Notes: a model not told the origin generated them from the sequence alone. A stretch of 64,000 bases of DNA from Angustibacter sp049994355 (GCF_049994355.1 NZ_CP188257.1:2852001-2916000); one strand, 5' to 3'. Positions 24,166 through 33,202 are shown, counted from the first letter of the stretch. Translations and numbers: made by a program.

Positions 24166-25019
24166 GCACCTTGCGCCAGGCTGGTTCGCCGCTGATCGCC
24201 GTCCGCTGGCGGAGCGCGGTGGTGCTGCTGGCCACCATGCTGGTCGGCTTCGCCGCGTTCGCCTGGCCGTTCGTGGTCCGGCCCGACGCTGGTGGGCTGG
24301 CGCACGGCGGCGACGCACCGTGGCTGTTCGTGCTGCTGCTCGCGCTGATGGCGGCGCTCGTGGTCTCCGAGCTGGCCAGCGGCGGCCTGGACGCGAAGAC
24401 GGTCTCGGTGCTGGGCGTGCTAGCCGCGCTCGGTGGCGCCCTGCGGGTACTCGGTGCGGGGACCGCAGGGCTGGAGCCGATGTTCTTCCTGCTCGTGCTG
24501 TCCGGCCGGGTGCTCGGCCGCGGCGCAGGGTTCGTCCTGGGCGCCCTGTCGGTGCTCGTCGGCGCGTTCCTGACCGGTGGTGTCGGCCCCTGGGCGCCGT
24601 TCCAGATGGTGGCCGCGGGAATGGTCGGCTTCGGTGCCGGGACGTTGCCGGCCGCCACCGGACGACGCGAGCGCGGACTGCTCGCCGCCTACGGCCTGGT
24701 CGCCGGGCTGGCCTACGGCCTGGTGATGAACCTGTGGTTCTGGCCCTTCCTGACCAGCGGCGCCGGCGACGCGACGACATTTGTCCCAGGAGATCCCGTA
24801 GGGGCGAACCTTGGCCGCTACGCTGCCTTCTACCTCGCCACCAGCTTGGGGTGGGATCTGCCGCGAGGGCTGCTCACCGCCGTGCTCGTCGTCGTCGCCG
24901 GCAGGCCCGTCCTGGCCTCCCTGCGCCGTGGGGCACGTCGCGCCGCCTTCGCGACAGCCGGACGATTCGAACCGTCGTCGTCCCTGTCGACGCTCGAAGA
25001 AGGTCGGATGGACGAATGA
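24162..25019 (+). CDS. ECF transporter substrate-binding (S) component, probable cobamide/cobinamide type
   Basis: A 285-residue membrane protein with about six helices (for example LLATMLVGFAAFAWPFVV, FFLLVLSGRVLGRGAGFVLG, GPWAPFQMVAAGMVGFGAG, AYGLVAGLAYGLVMNLWFW). The block GxGPWxPFQMxxxGxxGxxAG is typical of CbrT/YpdP-like S components. In Lactobacillus CbrT binds cobalamin and cobinamide. The riboswitch upstream and the cobinamide kinase downstream support corrinoid import, but the substrate is inferred. The charged C-terminal tail of about 35 residues is predicted cytoplasmic. Confidence 0.86.
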   Translation: MSTLRQAGSPLIAVRWRSAVVLLATMLVGFAAFAWPFVVRPDAGGLAHGGDAPWLFVLLLALMAALVVSELASGGLDAKTVSVLGVLAALGGALRVLGAGTAGLEPMFFLLVLSGRVLGRGAGFVLGALSVLVGAFLTGGVGPWAPFQMVAAGMVGFGAGTLPAATGRRERGLLAAYGLVAGLAYGLVMNLWFWPFLTSGAGDATTFVPGDPVGANLGRYAAFYLATSLGWDLPRGLLTAVLVVVAGRPVLASLRRGARRAAFATAGRFEPSSSLSTLEEGRMDE

Positions 25020-26641
25020 TGCGCGTACGGCTTCTCGGCACCGGCTCGGCCGACGGCTGGCCCAATGCCTTCTGCGAGTGCGCCTCCTGCCTCGCTGCCC
25101 TGCACTCCCAGCAGTTCCGCGGCCCGACCTCGGCGCTGGTCGACGGCAGGATCCTGCTCGACTGCGGGCCGGAGACACCACGGGCCGCACTGCGGCACGA
25201 GGGCGGGCTGCAGCACGTCACCCACATCCTGATCACGCACGACCATCCGGACCACAGCGCACCGATGGCCCTGCTGTCGCGAGCCTGGGCCGGACGCACC
25301 GAACCGCTGACCGTGGTGGGTCCGCAGTCCGTCATCGCGTCGTGGTGCCTGTGGACCTCCCCTGAGGATCCCGTTCGCTGGCAAGCGGTCCTGCCCGGCG
25401 ACGTCCTCGACGCAGGTGGCTACACCGTGCGGGTGCTGGCGGCCGCGCACGGCCAGGAGGAGGCCGTCGTCTACGACGTGTGCGGCCCCGGCGGCGAACG
25501 GATGCTGTACGCGACCGACACCGGGCCGCTGCCCGAGCAGACCATCGCGGCGACGACCGACGCGGAGTACGACCTGGTCCTGCTGGAGGCCACCTTCGGT
25601 GACCGCCGCGGCCCGCAGGCACCGAGCGGGACCGACCACCTCGACCTGTCGACGTTCGCCGACCAGATGGTCCGGCTGCGCGGCGCCCGGGCCCTGACCC
25701 GGGCCAGCCGCATCGCCGCCGTGCACCTCTCGCACCACAGCCCGCCGGACCTGCGGCCCCGGCTCGGCGCCTGGGGCGTCCAGGTGGTGGACGACGGCCA
25801 CGCCTTCGCGCTGGACCGCGTGGCCGCACGCGCACGGGTGCAGGCCGAGCGGACGGCGACGGCCGGCGTGGGCGGTTCGCGCGGCCCGGTGGACACCACG
25901 ACCTGGTCGGACGAGCCGCGGCGGACGCTCGTTCTCGGCGGCGTGCGGTCCGGCAAGTCCCTACTCGCAGAACAGCTGTTCGCGGCTGACGCCCAAGTGA
26001 CCTACGTCGCCACCGGCTACGTGCCGGACGGTCACGACGACGAGTGGTCGCAGCGGGTCGCGCGGCACCGCGCTCGGCGGCCGACGCACTGGAGCACCCT
26101 TGAGACCACCGACCTCGGCGCCGTGCTGCGCGGTGCGAGCGGGCCGGTGATCATCGACTGCCTCGGCATGTGGATGAACAGCGTGCTGTCCCGGTGCGGC
26201 GCGTGGGACGAGGCCCCCGGCTGGCAGCAGGCCGTCGACCAGCACCTGGACTCGTTCGTCGAGGCCTGGCACGCGGTGACCGTGCCGGTCGTGGCGGTGA
26301 CCAACGAGGTGGGGTCCGGCGTGGTCCCCGGTACCTGGTCCGGTCGCGTGTTCCGCGACCAGCTCGGCCGACTGAACACCCGGATCTCCACGGCGAGCGA
26401 GCGGGTGCTGCTCGTGGTCGCGGGACGAGTGCTCGACCTCGCAGCGCTCAGCGCGCCGTCGGCGGCCGCCGCACAGCCCGTGCTCGACACGGCAACCGAG
26501 GCAGCGGCGCAGCACGGGACCGAACCCGAGGACCCGACATCCCACGGCGAGCAGCACACCCTCCACCGAACGGCACTACGACCCGTCCTCGACCTCACCC
26601 GGCACCAGCCGGCCGACCCCCTCGAACAGGACACTGCATGA
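25016..26641 (+). CDS. cobU: Metallo-beta-lactamase-fold hydrolase fused to adenosylcobinamide kinase/guanylyltransferase
   Basis: A 541-residue two-domain protein. Residues 1-270 are a metallo-beta-lactamase fold: THDHPDHS carries the HxHxDH metal site (75-80), TDTGPLP and HLSHHSPP supply later ligands, and CECASC (20-25) resembles the extra zinc site of PhnP. After a short linker, residues 303-480 are CobU: P-loop GGVRSGKS (308-315), the HRARRP block with the probable guanylylated His351, IIDCLGMWMN and TNEVGSGVVP. CobU phosphorylates adenosylcobinamide and transfers GMP. The start is ATG 25016, overlapping the upstream stop. The last 60 residues are low complexity. The reaction of the first domain is unknown. 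Confidence 0.92.
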   Translation: MMRVRLLGTGSADGWPNAFCECASCLAALHSQQFRGPTSALVDGRILLDCGPETPRAALRHEGGLQHVTHILITHDHPDHSAPMALLSRAWAGRTEPLTVVGPQSVIASWCLWTSPEDPVRWQAVLPGDVLDAGGYTVRVLAAAHGQEEAVVYDVCGPGGERMLYATDTGPLPEQTIAATTDAEYDLVLLEATFGDRRGPQAPSGTDHLDLSTFADQMVRLRGARALTRASRIAAVHLSHHSPPDLRPRLGAWGVQVVDDGHAFALDRVAARARVQAERTATAGVGGSRGPVDTTTWSDEPRRTLVLGGVRSGKSLLAEQLFAADAQVTYVATGYVPDGHDDEWSQRVARHRARRPTHWSTLETTDLGAVLRGASGPVIIDCLGMWMNSVLSRCGAWDEAPGWQQAVDQHLDSFVEAWHAVTVPVVAVTNEVGSGVVPGTWSGRVFRDQLGRLNTRISTASERVLLVVAGRVLDLAALSAPSAAAAQPVLDTATEAAAQHGTEPEDPTSHGEQHTLHRTALRPVLDLTRHQPADPLEQDTA

Positions 26642-27717
26642 CCTCGATCGACCTGACCGCACTGCGCGAGTCCGTGGGGCTTCGCGACACCGATGCGGCC
26701 AGTGACACCCGCCTGCGCCTGGACGGGCTGGTCAAGCCGCTGGGCTCGCTGGGACGGCTGGAACAGCTGGCCACCTGGTTGTCCGGCGTCCAGGGCGTCT
26801 CGCCGCCGCGACCCCTGGACGACGTCCGCGTGGTCGTGTTCGCCGGCGACCACGGGATCGCGTCGTCCGGGGTGTCGGCCTACCCGCCCGAGGTGACCGC
26901 CGCGATGGTGCGCACCTTCCTGGCCGGCGCCGCCGGCGTCAACGCGCTGGCCACGTTGCACGGCGCGAAGGTGCGGGTGCTCGACCTCGGGGTGGACGCG
27001 GACACCGACGACCTGCCGTCGGCGGTCACCGCCCACAAGGTGCGTCGCGGGTCCGGGTCGATCGACGTCGAGGACGCGCTGACCCAGGACGAGGTCGAGC
27101 GCGCCTTCGCGAGCGGGGCGGCCGTGGCCGACGAGGAGGTCGACTCGGGCGCCGATCTGCTGATCGCCGGCGACATGGGGATCGGCAACACCACGGTCGC
27201 CGCCGCGTTGGTCGCCGTGCTGCTCGAGCTCGGACCCCTCGACGTGGTCGGAACCGGCACCGGGATCGACGACGACGCGTGGGCGCGCAAGGTCGCTGCG
27301 CTGCGCGACGCGACCTACCGTGGGCGGGCGGTGCGGGACGACCCGTTGGCCGTGCTGCGCACCGTCGGCAGCGCGGACACCGCGGCGATGACCGGCTTCC
27401 TGATCCAGGCAGCCGTGCGGCGCACCCCGGTGCTACTGGATGGCGTTGTGTCCTGCGCGTGCGCGCTGGTCGCCCGCCGGTTGGTGGAGACGTCCAGCCA
27501 CTGGTGGCTGGCCGGTCACCGCTCGACCGAGCCGTCACAGCACCGGGTGCTCGACGTCCTGGGGCTGGAACCGTTGGTGGACCTGGGAATGCGGCTCGGT
27601 GAGGGCACCGGCGCGCTGACCGCGCTGCCCATCCTGCGGGCCGCCCAGGCGATGTGTGCGGACATGGGCCTGCTCGCGGATCTGCTGCCGCCGCAGCAGG
27701 ATCTCGACGCGACGTGA
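26638..27717 (+). CDS. cobT: Nicotinate-nucleotide:dimethylbenzimidazole phosphoribosyltransferase
   Basis: A 359-residue enzyme that activates the lower ligand base to alpha-ribazole 5'-phosphate. Family blocks are visible: KPLGSLGRLEQLATWL, VVVFAGDHGIASSGVSAYP, LIAGDMGIGNTTVAAAL, GTGTGIDD, VLLDGVVSCACALVA, GHRSTEPSQHRVLD, and MRLGEGTGALTALPIL with the catalytic Glu of GEGTGA. The ATG overlaps the end of the MBL-CobU gene (ATGA), and the stop overlaps the cobS start (GTGA). This CobT is the phosphoribosyltransferase, not the cobaltochelatase CobT. Confidence 0.97.
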   Translation: MTSIDLTALRESVGLRDTDAASDTRLRLDGLVKPLGSLGRLEQLATWLSGVQGVSPPRPLDDVRVVVFAGDHGIASSGVSAYPPEVTAAMVRTFLAGAAGVNALATLHGAKVRVLDLGVDADTDDLPSAVTAHKVRRGSGSIDVEDALTQDEVERAFASGAAVADEEVDSGADLLIAGDMGIGNTTVAAALVAVLLELGPLDVVGTGTGIDDDAWARKVAALRDATYRGRAVRDDPLAVLRTVGSADTAAMTGFLIQAAVRRTPVLLDGVVSCACALVARRLVETSSHWWLAGHRSTEPSQHRVLDVLGLEPLVDLGMRLGEGTGALTALPILRAAQAMCADMGLLADLLPPQQDLDAT

Positions 27718-28487
27718 GCCGTCCGGGCGGGCTCGGCGACGGGCTGCGGCTCGCGGTCGGCACGCTGACCGTCGTCCCGGTCCGGCCGCCGAGCACCGTG
27801 GACGCCTTCACGGCCGGGACGGCGATGGCGCTGGCCTGGCTGGTCGCGCTGCTGCCGGCCGCCGCGGTCGGGGCGCTCTGCTGGGCGGGCGACGCGGTCT
27901 CGGCACCGCCGTTGCTGGTTGGCGCCGCTGCGGTCGCGGTCCTCGCGCTGTTCTCGCGCGGACTGCACCTGGACGGTCTCGCGGACACCGCGGACGGACT
28001 CGCCGCCAGCTACGACCGCGAGCGAGCGCTGCAGGTGATGCGCACCGGCGACGTCGGTCCGGTCGGCGCGGCCACCCTGGTGCTGGTGCTGCTCGCGCAG
28101 GCCAGCGCGATAGCCGTCCTGGTCGTCGACCCGCTGATGGTGGGGCTGGCCGTGGTGCTGTCGCGGGCGATGCTCGCGGTGGCCTGCGGGCGTGGCGTGC
28201 CGGCTGCCCGAGCTTCCGGGCTCGGCGCGACCGTGGCCGGCTCGGTGCCGCAGCCGGTCGCCGCCCTCGTCGTGGTCGTCGTGGCGTGCTGCGGCACCGG
28301 CGTCGCCGTCGCCTCGGACGCCCCGTGGTGGTCGGCGGTGCTGGCCACCGCGTGCGCGCTGCTGGCCGCGGGCGCGGTGCTGGCGCGCAGCGTCAGCCGG
28401 CTCGGCGGGATCACCGGCGACGTGCTCGGCGCCGTGGTCGAGCTGTCCCTGACCGGCGCCCTCGCTGCGCTCGCCGTCGCCCGCTGA
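27714..28487 (+). CDS. cobS: Adenosylcobinamide-GDP ribazoletransferase (cobalamin synthase)
   Basis: A 257-residue integral membrane enzyme that joins adenosylcobinamide-GDP with alpha-ribazole (phosphate), completing the coenzyme. The central motif FSRGLHLDGLADTADGLA with the Asp-rich DGLADTADG metal site is diagnostic. RERALQVMRTGDVGPVGA follows, then several membrane helices and a late GGITGDVLGAVVE block. The start is GTG 27714, overlapping the cobT stop. It ends the operon that starts with the riboswitch at about 20.4 kb and converges with gcvT across a hairpin. Confidence 0.95.
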   Translation: MSRPGGLGDGLRLAVGTLTVVPVRPPSTVDAFTAGTAMALAWLVALLPAAAVGALCWAGDAVSAPPLLVGAAAVAVLALFSRGLHLDGLADTADGLAASYDRERALQVMRTGDVGPVGAATLVLVLLAQASAIAVLVVDPLMVGLAVVLSRAMLAVACGRGVPAARASGLGATVAGSVPQPVAALVVVVVACCGTGVAVASDAPWWSAVLATACALLAAGAVLARSVSRLGGITGDVLGAVVELSLTGALAALAVAR

Positions 28488-28517
28488 CCTGCTGGCCGTG
28501 ACGTCTGGGTCAGCGGG
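28480..28517. terminator. Bidirectional hairpin between cobS and gcvT
   Basis: CCCGCTGACC (28480-28489) pairs perfectly with GGTCAGCGGG (28508-28517) across an 18-nt loop. Both stop codons of the convergent genes fall inside or at the edge of the arms. This is a compact terminator shared by both transcripts. Confidence 0.6.
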
Positions 28518-29652
28518 TCTGGACGTCGACGAACGGCGGCTTGACCACTCGGCAGCGCAACCCTCGACCGCGGACGTCGACGACGACCTCGTCGCCCTCG
28601 GCGACCGACCGCTCCAGCAGCCCCAGCGCGATGCCCTGCTTCAGCGTCGGTGAGAAGGTGCCGGACGTCGTCCGACCGACCTCCTCGCCGTCCAGTCCGT
28701 CGCGGCGGACGGTGCAGCCGTCCCGGGGGATCCCACGGTCGAGCGCGAGCACTCCCCACAGCAGTCGGGAGGCACCTGCCTCTTTCTCGGCCACCAGCGC
28801 GTCCTTGCCCCAGAACTCCGGCTTCTTCCAGCCCACCGCCCAGCCGGCCCGGGCCTGCACGGGAGAGATGTCCAGGCTGAGCTCGTGACCGTGCAGCGGG
28901 TAGCCCATCTCGGTGCGCAGCGTGTCGCGGGCGCCCAGGCCGGCGACCCGGCCACCGGCCGCGGTCACGGCGTCGACCAGCGCATCCCACAGGGCCGGCG
29001 TGTGGTCCCACGGCGGCAGCAGCTCGTAGCCGCGCTCGCCGGTGTACCCGGTGCGGCACACCACGACCGGCACGCCCTGCCAGGTCGCGTCGACGAAGCT
29101 CATGTAGTCGTGGCCGGTCGGCAGCCCGACTGCCTCGAGCACTCGGTCGCAGTCCGGCCCCTGCACGGCGATCACGCCGAACGCATCGTGCATCCCGCTC
29201 ACCTGCACGCCGCTCGGCGCGAGGTCGTGCAGACGCCGCACGACCTCTGCGGTGTTCGCCGCGTTGGGCACGAGCAGCACGTCGCCCTCGTTGCGCAAGT
29301 AGGCGATCAGGTCGTCCACGACCCCGCCGGAGGCGTCACAGCACAGCGTGTACTGCGCCTTACCTGGCTCGATCCGCTCCAGGTCATTGGTCAGCGCCGC
29401 ATTCACGAAGGCCGCCGCACCGGGCCCGCTGACCCGGGCCTTGCCGAGGTGGCTGACGTCGAACAGGCCGACCCGCTCGCGCACTGCGGTGTGCTCGGCG
29501 ACCACGCCGCCGCCGGCGTACTCGATGGGCATCGACCAGCCGCCGAAGTCGGCCATCTTGGCGCCGGCGCGTACGTGCCGGTCGTGCAACGGCGAACGCC
29601 GCAGTGGCGAGGACTCAGGGTCGGATGCGGCGGAATGGGTGCTGTCGGCCAT
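28510..29652 (-). CDS. gcvT: Glycine cleavage system aminomethyltransferase (T protein)
   Basis: A 380-residue T protein. It releases ammonia from the aminomethyl-lipoyl arm of GcvH and forms 5,10-methylene-tetrahydrofolate. Motifs: MADFGGWSMPIEY and VGLFDVSHLGKARVSGP near the start, LTNDLERIEPGKAQYTLCC, VCRTGYTGERGYEL, LRTEMGYPLHGHEL and RTTSGTFSPTLKQGIALG at the end. The ATG at 29652 begins a short Ser-rich extension. It is divergent from pepA, the conserved actinobacterial arrangement. Its GcvH substrate needs the lipoate made by lipB and lipA further along. Confidence 0.96.
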   Translation of the reverse strand: MADSTHSAASDPESSPLRRSPLHDRHVRAGAKMADFGGWSMPIEYAGGGVVAEHTAVRERVGLFDVSHLGKARVSGPGAAAFVNAALTNDLERIEPGKAQYTLCCDASGGVVDDLIAYLRNEGDVLLVPNAANTAEVVRRLHDLAPSGVQVSGMHDAFGVIAVQGPDCDRVLEAVGLPTGHDYMSFVDATWQGVPVVVCRTGYTGERGYELLPPWDHTPALWDALVDAVTAAGGRVAGLGARDTLRTEMGYPLHGHELSLDISPVQARAGWAVGWKKPEFWGKDALVAEKEAGASRLLWGVLALDRGIPRDGCTVRRDGLDGEEVGRTTSGTFSPTLKQGIALGLLERSVAEGDEVVVDVRGRGLRCRVVKPPFVDVQTR

Positions 29653-29744
29653 GCGGGGAAACCTACCGCCCGCGCCCGGACCCCACGACGTCTAGCATCA
29701 GGGGCGGATCGCGACCCGATCCCTCGACGACCGGAAGGATCCCA

Positions 29745-31268
29745 GTGACCTCGCTCAGCCTGTCCGACAAGGACCCGAAGTCCATCAAGACCGACACGCT
29801 CGTGGTCGGTGTGGCCCGCTCGGACGACGGTCCGGTGCTGGTGGACGGCGGGGCTCTGCCCAGACCGTTGCGCAGCAGCCTGGCGGCGAGCCTGCGCGGG
29901 ATCGGGGTCACCGGCAAGGCGGACCAGGTGGTGCGCATCCCGGCCGGAAAGGACGTCGCGGCCGCCGCGATCGCGCTGACCGGCCTCGGCCCGGTGGCCA
30001 AGGGCCGGGGCGCGAGCTACGACCCGGAGACCCTGCGTCGCGCGGCCGGCGCGGCCACCCGCGCGCTGGCCGGGACCGCCAGCGCCACCTTCCTGCTGCC
30101 TGCCAAGGACCTCGCGTCCGTGGCCGCGATCGGTGAGGGCGCCCTGATCGGCGCCTACTCGTTCACCCGGCACCGCGCGCGGACGACCGCGGAGGTGCAG
30201 GCACCGGTGTCCTCGGTCACCGTGGTCACCGCGCTGGCCGGCGACAAGGACGCGACCACCGCCGCCGCCCGCGCCGGGCACGTCGCGAACGCCGTCCACC
30301 TGGTCCGTGACCTGGTCAACACCGCCCCCGGCGACCTGCCACCGGCCGCCTTCGCGGACGCCGTGGTCGCTGCCGCGAAGTCGCACCCGGTCAAGGTCGA
30401 GGTGCTGGACGAGAAGGCGCTGGCCAGGGGTGGCTACGGCGGCATCCTGGGCGTCGGTCTGGGATCGAGCCGGCCGCCCCGGCTGGTCAAGCTCACCTAC
30501 TCCCCGCGCGGCGCCAAGAAGCACCTGGCCCTGATCGGCAAGGGCATCACCTTCGACACCGGGGGCATCTCGCTCAAGCCCCCGCTGGGCATGGAGGCGA
30601 TGAAGTCCGACATGGCCGGAGGCGCCACGGTCGCCGCCGCGATCCTGGCCCTGGCCAGGATGCGCACCAAGATCAAGGTCACTGCCTGGGTGCCGCTCGC
30701 CGAGAACATGCCCTCGGGCACCGCTCAGCGACCCTCGGACGTGCTGACCACCTACGGCGGTCGCACCGTCGAGGTGCTGAACACCGACGCCGAGGGTCGG
30801 CTGGTGCTGGCCGACGCGATCGTCGCGGCCAGCGAGGAGCACCCGGACACGATCATCGACATCGCCACCCTGACCGGGCACCAGGTCGTCGCCCTCGGGC
30901 ACCGCTACGCCGCGATCATGGCGAACGACGACGACCTGCGCGGGCAGATCCACGAGTCCGCGACCCGGTCCGGCGAGACGATGTGGCCGATGCCGCTGCC
31001 CGTCGAGCTGCGCGCCAGCATGGACTCCCAGGTCGCGGACATCGCGAACATGGGCGAGCGGATGGGCGGCATGCTGGTCGCCGGCCTCTTCCTCAAGGAG
31101 TTCGTCGGGGACCGCGCGGACGGCGAGGGCAAGATCCCGTGGGCGCACGTCGACATCGCCGGCCCGTCCTACTGCGAGGGGCAGCCGTGGGGCTACACCC
31201 CCAAGGGGGGCACCGGGCACGGACTGCGCACGCTGGTCGACTTCGCCGAGCAGGTGGCGGCCGGCTGA
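29745..31268 (+). CDS. pepA: Leucyl aminopeptidase (M17)
   Basis: A 507-residue cytosolic metallo-aminopeptidase. The catalytic half carries GKGITFDTGGISLKP (metal-binding Lys and Asp), MKSDMAGGATVAAA, VPLAENMPSGTAQRPSDV and NTDAEGRLVLADAI, the M17 signature. The reading frame is open upstream, but GTG 29745 has a GGAAGGA ribosome binding site and fits the family start. M17 enzymes release N-terminal residues from peptides. Its position between gcvT and the dihydrolipoamide dehydrogenase gene is conserved in mycobacteria and Streptomyces. Confidence 0.96.
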   Translation: MTSLSLSDKDPKSIKTDTLVVGVARSDDGPVLVDGGALPRPLRSSLAASLRGIGVTGKADQVVRIPAGKDVAAAAIALTGLGPVAKGRGASYDPETLRRAAGAATRALAGTASATFLLPAKDLASVAAIGEGALIGAYSFTRHRARTTAEVQAPVSSVTVVTALAGDKDATTAAARAGHVANAVHLVRDLVNTAPGDLPPAAFADAVVAAAKSHPVKVEVLDEKALARGGYGGILGVGLGSSRPPRLVKLTYSPRGAKKHLALIGKGITFDTGGISLKPPLGMEAMKSDMAGGATVAAAILALARMRTKIKVTAWVPLAENMPSGTAQRPSDVLTTYGGRTVEVLNTDAEGRLVLADAIVAASEEHPDTIIDIATLTGHQVVALGHRYAAIMANDDDLRGQIHESATRSGETMWPMPLPVELRASMDSQVADIANMGERMGGMLVAGLFLKEFVGDRADGEGKIPWAHVDIAGPSYCEGQPWGYTPKGGTGHGLRTLVDFAEQVAAG

Positions 31269-31285
31269 GCCGGGTCGCCCGCGGG

Positions 31286-31618
31286 TCAGCTGCCCTGCTG
31301 CTTGCGCTGGTGCGAGGTCCACTCGCGCATCCGGCCGGGGTAGCCGGTCTGCTGCACGTCGTAGACCGGGATACCGAGCTCGCGGGCGAGGTCGCCGGCC
31401 GCCTTCGGGCTGCTGACCCGCCGGCGGGTCCACTCCCCTGTCGCGGCGATCAGCACCAGGGTGGTGGGCGTCACCGAGGTCTGCGGCTCGACGTACATCT
31501 CGACTCCGATCCGGGTGCCGACGAAGTTGCGCAGGTGCGCGGTGGCGGCCTCGACGTCCGCCTTCGTCCGTCGTTCGGTCGTCGGTTCGGCCTTTGGCCG
31601 ACGTCGCAACCACGCCAC
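31286..31618 (-). CDS. Conserved actinobacterial protein of unknown function
   Basis: A 110-residue soluble protein starting at GTG 31618 with a GGAGG ribosome binding site 8 bp upstream. Basic start (WLRRRPKAEP), then GTRIGVEMYVEPQTSVTP, a hydrophobic strand TTLVLIAATGEWTRR, and a C-terminal GIPVYDVQQTGYPGRMREW. I recall similar short proteins (often loosely named oxidoreductase) beside pepA/lpdA in Streptomyces and relatives. No catalytic motif is visible. It converges with pepA and diverges from lpdA, so the 198-bp gap to lpdA should hold both promoters. Confidence 0.8.
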   Translation of the reverse strand: MAWLRRRPKAEPTTERRTKADVEAATAHLRNFVGTRIGVEMYVEPQTSVTPTTLVLIAATGEWTRRRVSSPKAAGDLARELGIPVYDVQQTGYPGRMREWTSHQRKQQGS

Positions 31619-31816
31619 GCCTCGCACCTCCGCCTCGCTCTGTGAAGGGCACCAGTGTGCACTGGGATGACCGCACCAGGGCAGGACGTTGCCGCACGGG
31701 GCCCAGATCGACCACGTTGCGTGCTCGCCGCGGGTTGGTGACAGGATGGGCCCCGCCAACAACCAGCGCTGCGCACCACAAGTGCAGGCGCGCGCGACAC
31801 GTAAGGAGCAGGCGAC

Positions 31817-33202
31817 GTGGCCGACAGCACCGGCGAGGTCTTCGACATCGTGATCCTCGGGGGTGGCAGCGGCGGGTACGCCTGCGCCTTCCGGGCAGCC
31901 GAGCTGGGCATGACGGTCGCCCTTGTCGAGCGGGACAAGCTCGGCGGCACCTGCCTGCACCGAGGCTGCATCCCGACCAAGGCGCTGCTGCACGCCGCCG
32001 AGGTCGCCGACACCGCCCGCGAGGGGTCCAGCTTCGGCGTCAAGACCGCCCTCGACGGCATCGACATGAGTGGTGTGAACTCGTACAAGGACGGCGTGGT
32101 CAGCCGTCTGTACAAGGGCCTGCAGGGTCTGGCCAAGGCGCACAAGGTCGAGCTCGTCGAGGGCGAAGGCCGGCTCGTCGGGAACGACACGGTGCAGGTC
32201 GGCGACCGCCAGGTCAAGGGCCGCCACGTCGTGCTGGCCACCGGCTCGTACGCCCGCTCGCTGCCGGGGCTGGAGATCGGCGGCCGGGTGATCACCAGCG
32301 ACCAGGCCCTGACCCTGGACTGGGTACCGAACAGCGTGGTCGTGCTCGGCGGCGGGGTGATCGGTGTCGAGTTCGCCAGCGTCTGGAAGTCCTTCGGTGC
32401 CGACGTGACCATCGTCGAGGCGCTGCCGCACCTGGTCCCGGTCGAGGACGAGTCCGCCTCCAAGGCGCTGGAGCGCGCCTTCCGCAAGCGCAAGATCAAC
32501 TTCAAGCTCGGCGCCCGGTTCGAGGGCGTCACCCAGGACGACAGCGGTGTCACCGTCACCCTCGAAGGCGGCGAGACACTGCAGGCCGACCTGCTGCTCG
32601 TCGCCGTCGGCCGCGGCCCGACGTCCGCCGGCCTGGGCTACGAAGAGGTCGGCGTGACCGTCGACCGCGGCTTCATCCCGACCGACGAGAGGCTGCGCAC
32701 CAACGTGGACGGCGTGTTCGCCGTCGGCGACCTGGTCCCCGGCCTGCAGCTGGCCCACCGAGGCTTCGCGCACGGCATCTTCGTCGCGGAGGAGATCGCC
32801 GGTCTGGCGCCGGTGCCGGTCGTCGACTCGGGCATCCCGCGCATCACCTACTGCGACCCCGAGGTCGCTTCGGTCGGCCTGTCCGAGGCGCAGGCCAAGG
32901 AGAAGTACGGCGACGACAAGGTCGAGACCCTCGAGTACAACCTCGGCGGCAACGGCAAGAGCCAGATCCTCGGAACGACCGGCTTCGTCAAGCTGATCCG
33001 GGAGAAGGACGGCCCCGTCGTCGGGTTCGTCGCGGTCGGGGCGCGGATGGGTGAGCAGGTCGGCGAGGCCTCGCTCATCATCAACTGGGAGGCGTACCCG
33101 GAGGAGGTCGCCCAGCTGATCCACGCCCACCCGACCCAGAACGAGTCCCTGGGCGAGGCCCACCTCGCCCTGGCCGGCAAGCCCCTGCACGTGCACGCCT
33201 GA
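31817..33202 (+). CDS. lpdA: Dihydrolipoamide dehydrogenase (E3)
   Basis: A 461-residue FAD-dependent disulfide oxidoreductase. It reoxidises dihydrolipoamide on the E2 and GcvH proteins with NAD+. FAD-binding ILGGGSGGYACAFRA is followed by the redox-active disulfide in GGTCLHRGCIPTK (C46, C51), the NAD site VVLGGGVIGVEFASVW, and the C-terminal base pair region HAHPTQNESLGEAHLALAG, whose His-Glu dyad completes the active site. Start GTG 31817. The E2 gene follows 63 bp downstream, so both act in the same 2-oxoacid dehydrogenase complex. Confidence 0.96.
   Translation: MADSTGEVFDIVILGGGSGGYACAFRAAELGMTVALVERDKLGGTCLHRGCIPTKALLHAAEVADTAREGSSFGVKTALDGIDMSGVNSYKDGVVSRLYKGLQGLAKAHKVELVEGEGRLVGNDTVQVGDRQVKGRHVVLATGSYARSLPGLEIGGRVITSDQALTLDWVPNSVVVLGGGVIGVEFASVWKSFGADVTIVEALPHLVPVEDESASKALERAFRKRKINFKLGARFEGVTQDDSGVTVTLEGGETLQADLLLVAVGRGPTSAGLGYEEVGVTVDRGFIPTDERLRTNVDGVFAVGDLVPGLQLAHRGFAHGIFVAEEIAGLAPVPVVDSGIPRITYCDPEVASVGLSEAQAKEKYGDDKVETLEYNLGGNGKSQILGTTGFVKLIREKDGPVVGFVAVGARMGEQVGEASLIINWEAYPEEVAQLIHAHPTQNESLGEAHLALAGKPLHVHA

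Noticed and set aside
26638..27717. Possible cobaltochelatase CobT
   Set aside because: The name is shared, but the sequence blocks (GDMGIGNTT, GEGTGA) are those of the dimethylbenzimidazole phosphoribosyltransferase; the chelatase role is filled by the ChlI/ChlD fusion.
31619..33196. Long minus-strand open frame opposite lpdA
   Set aside because: A GC-skew shadow of lpdA; only the last 110 residues (31286-31618) look like protein and have a ribosome binding site.
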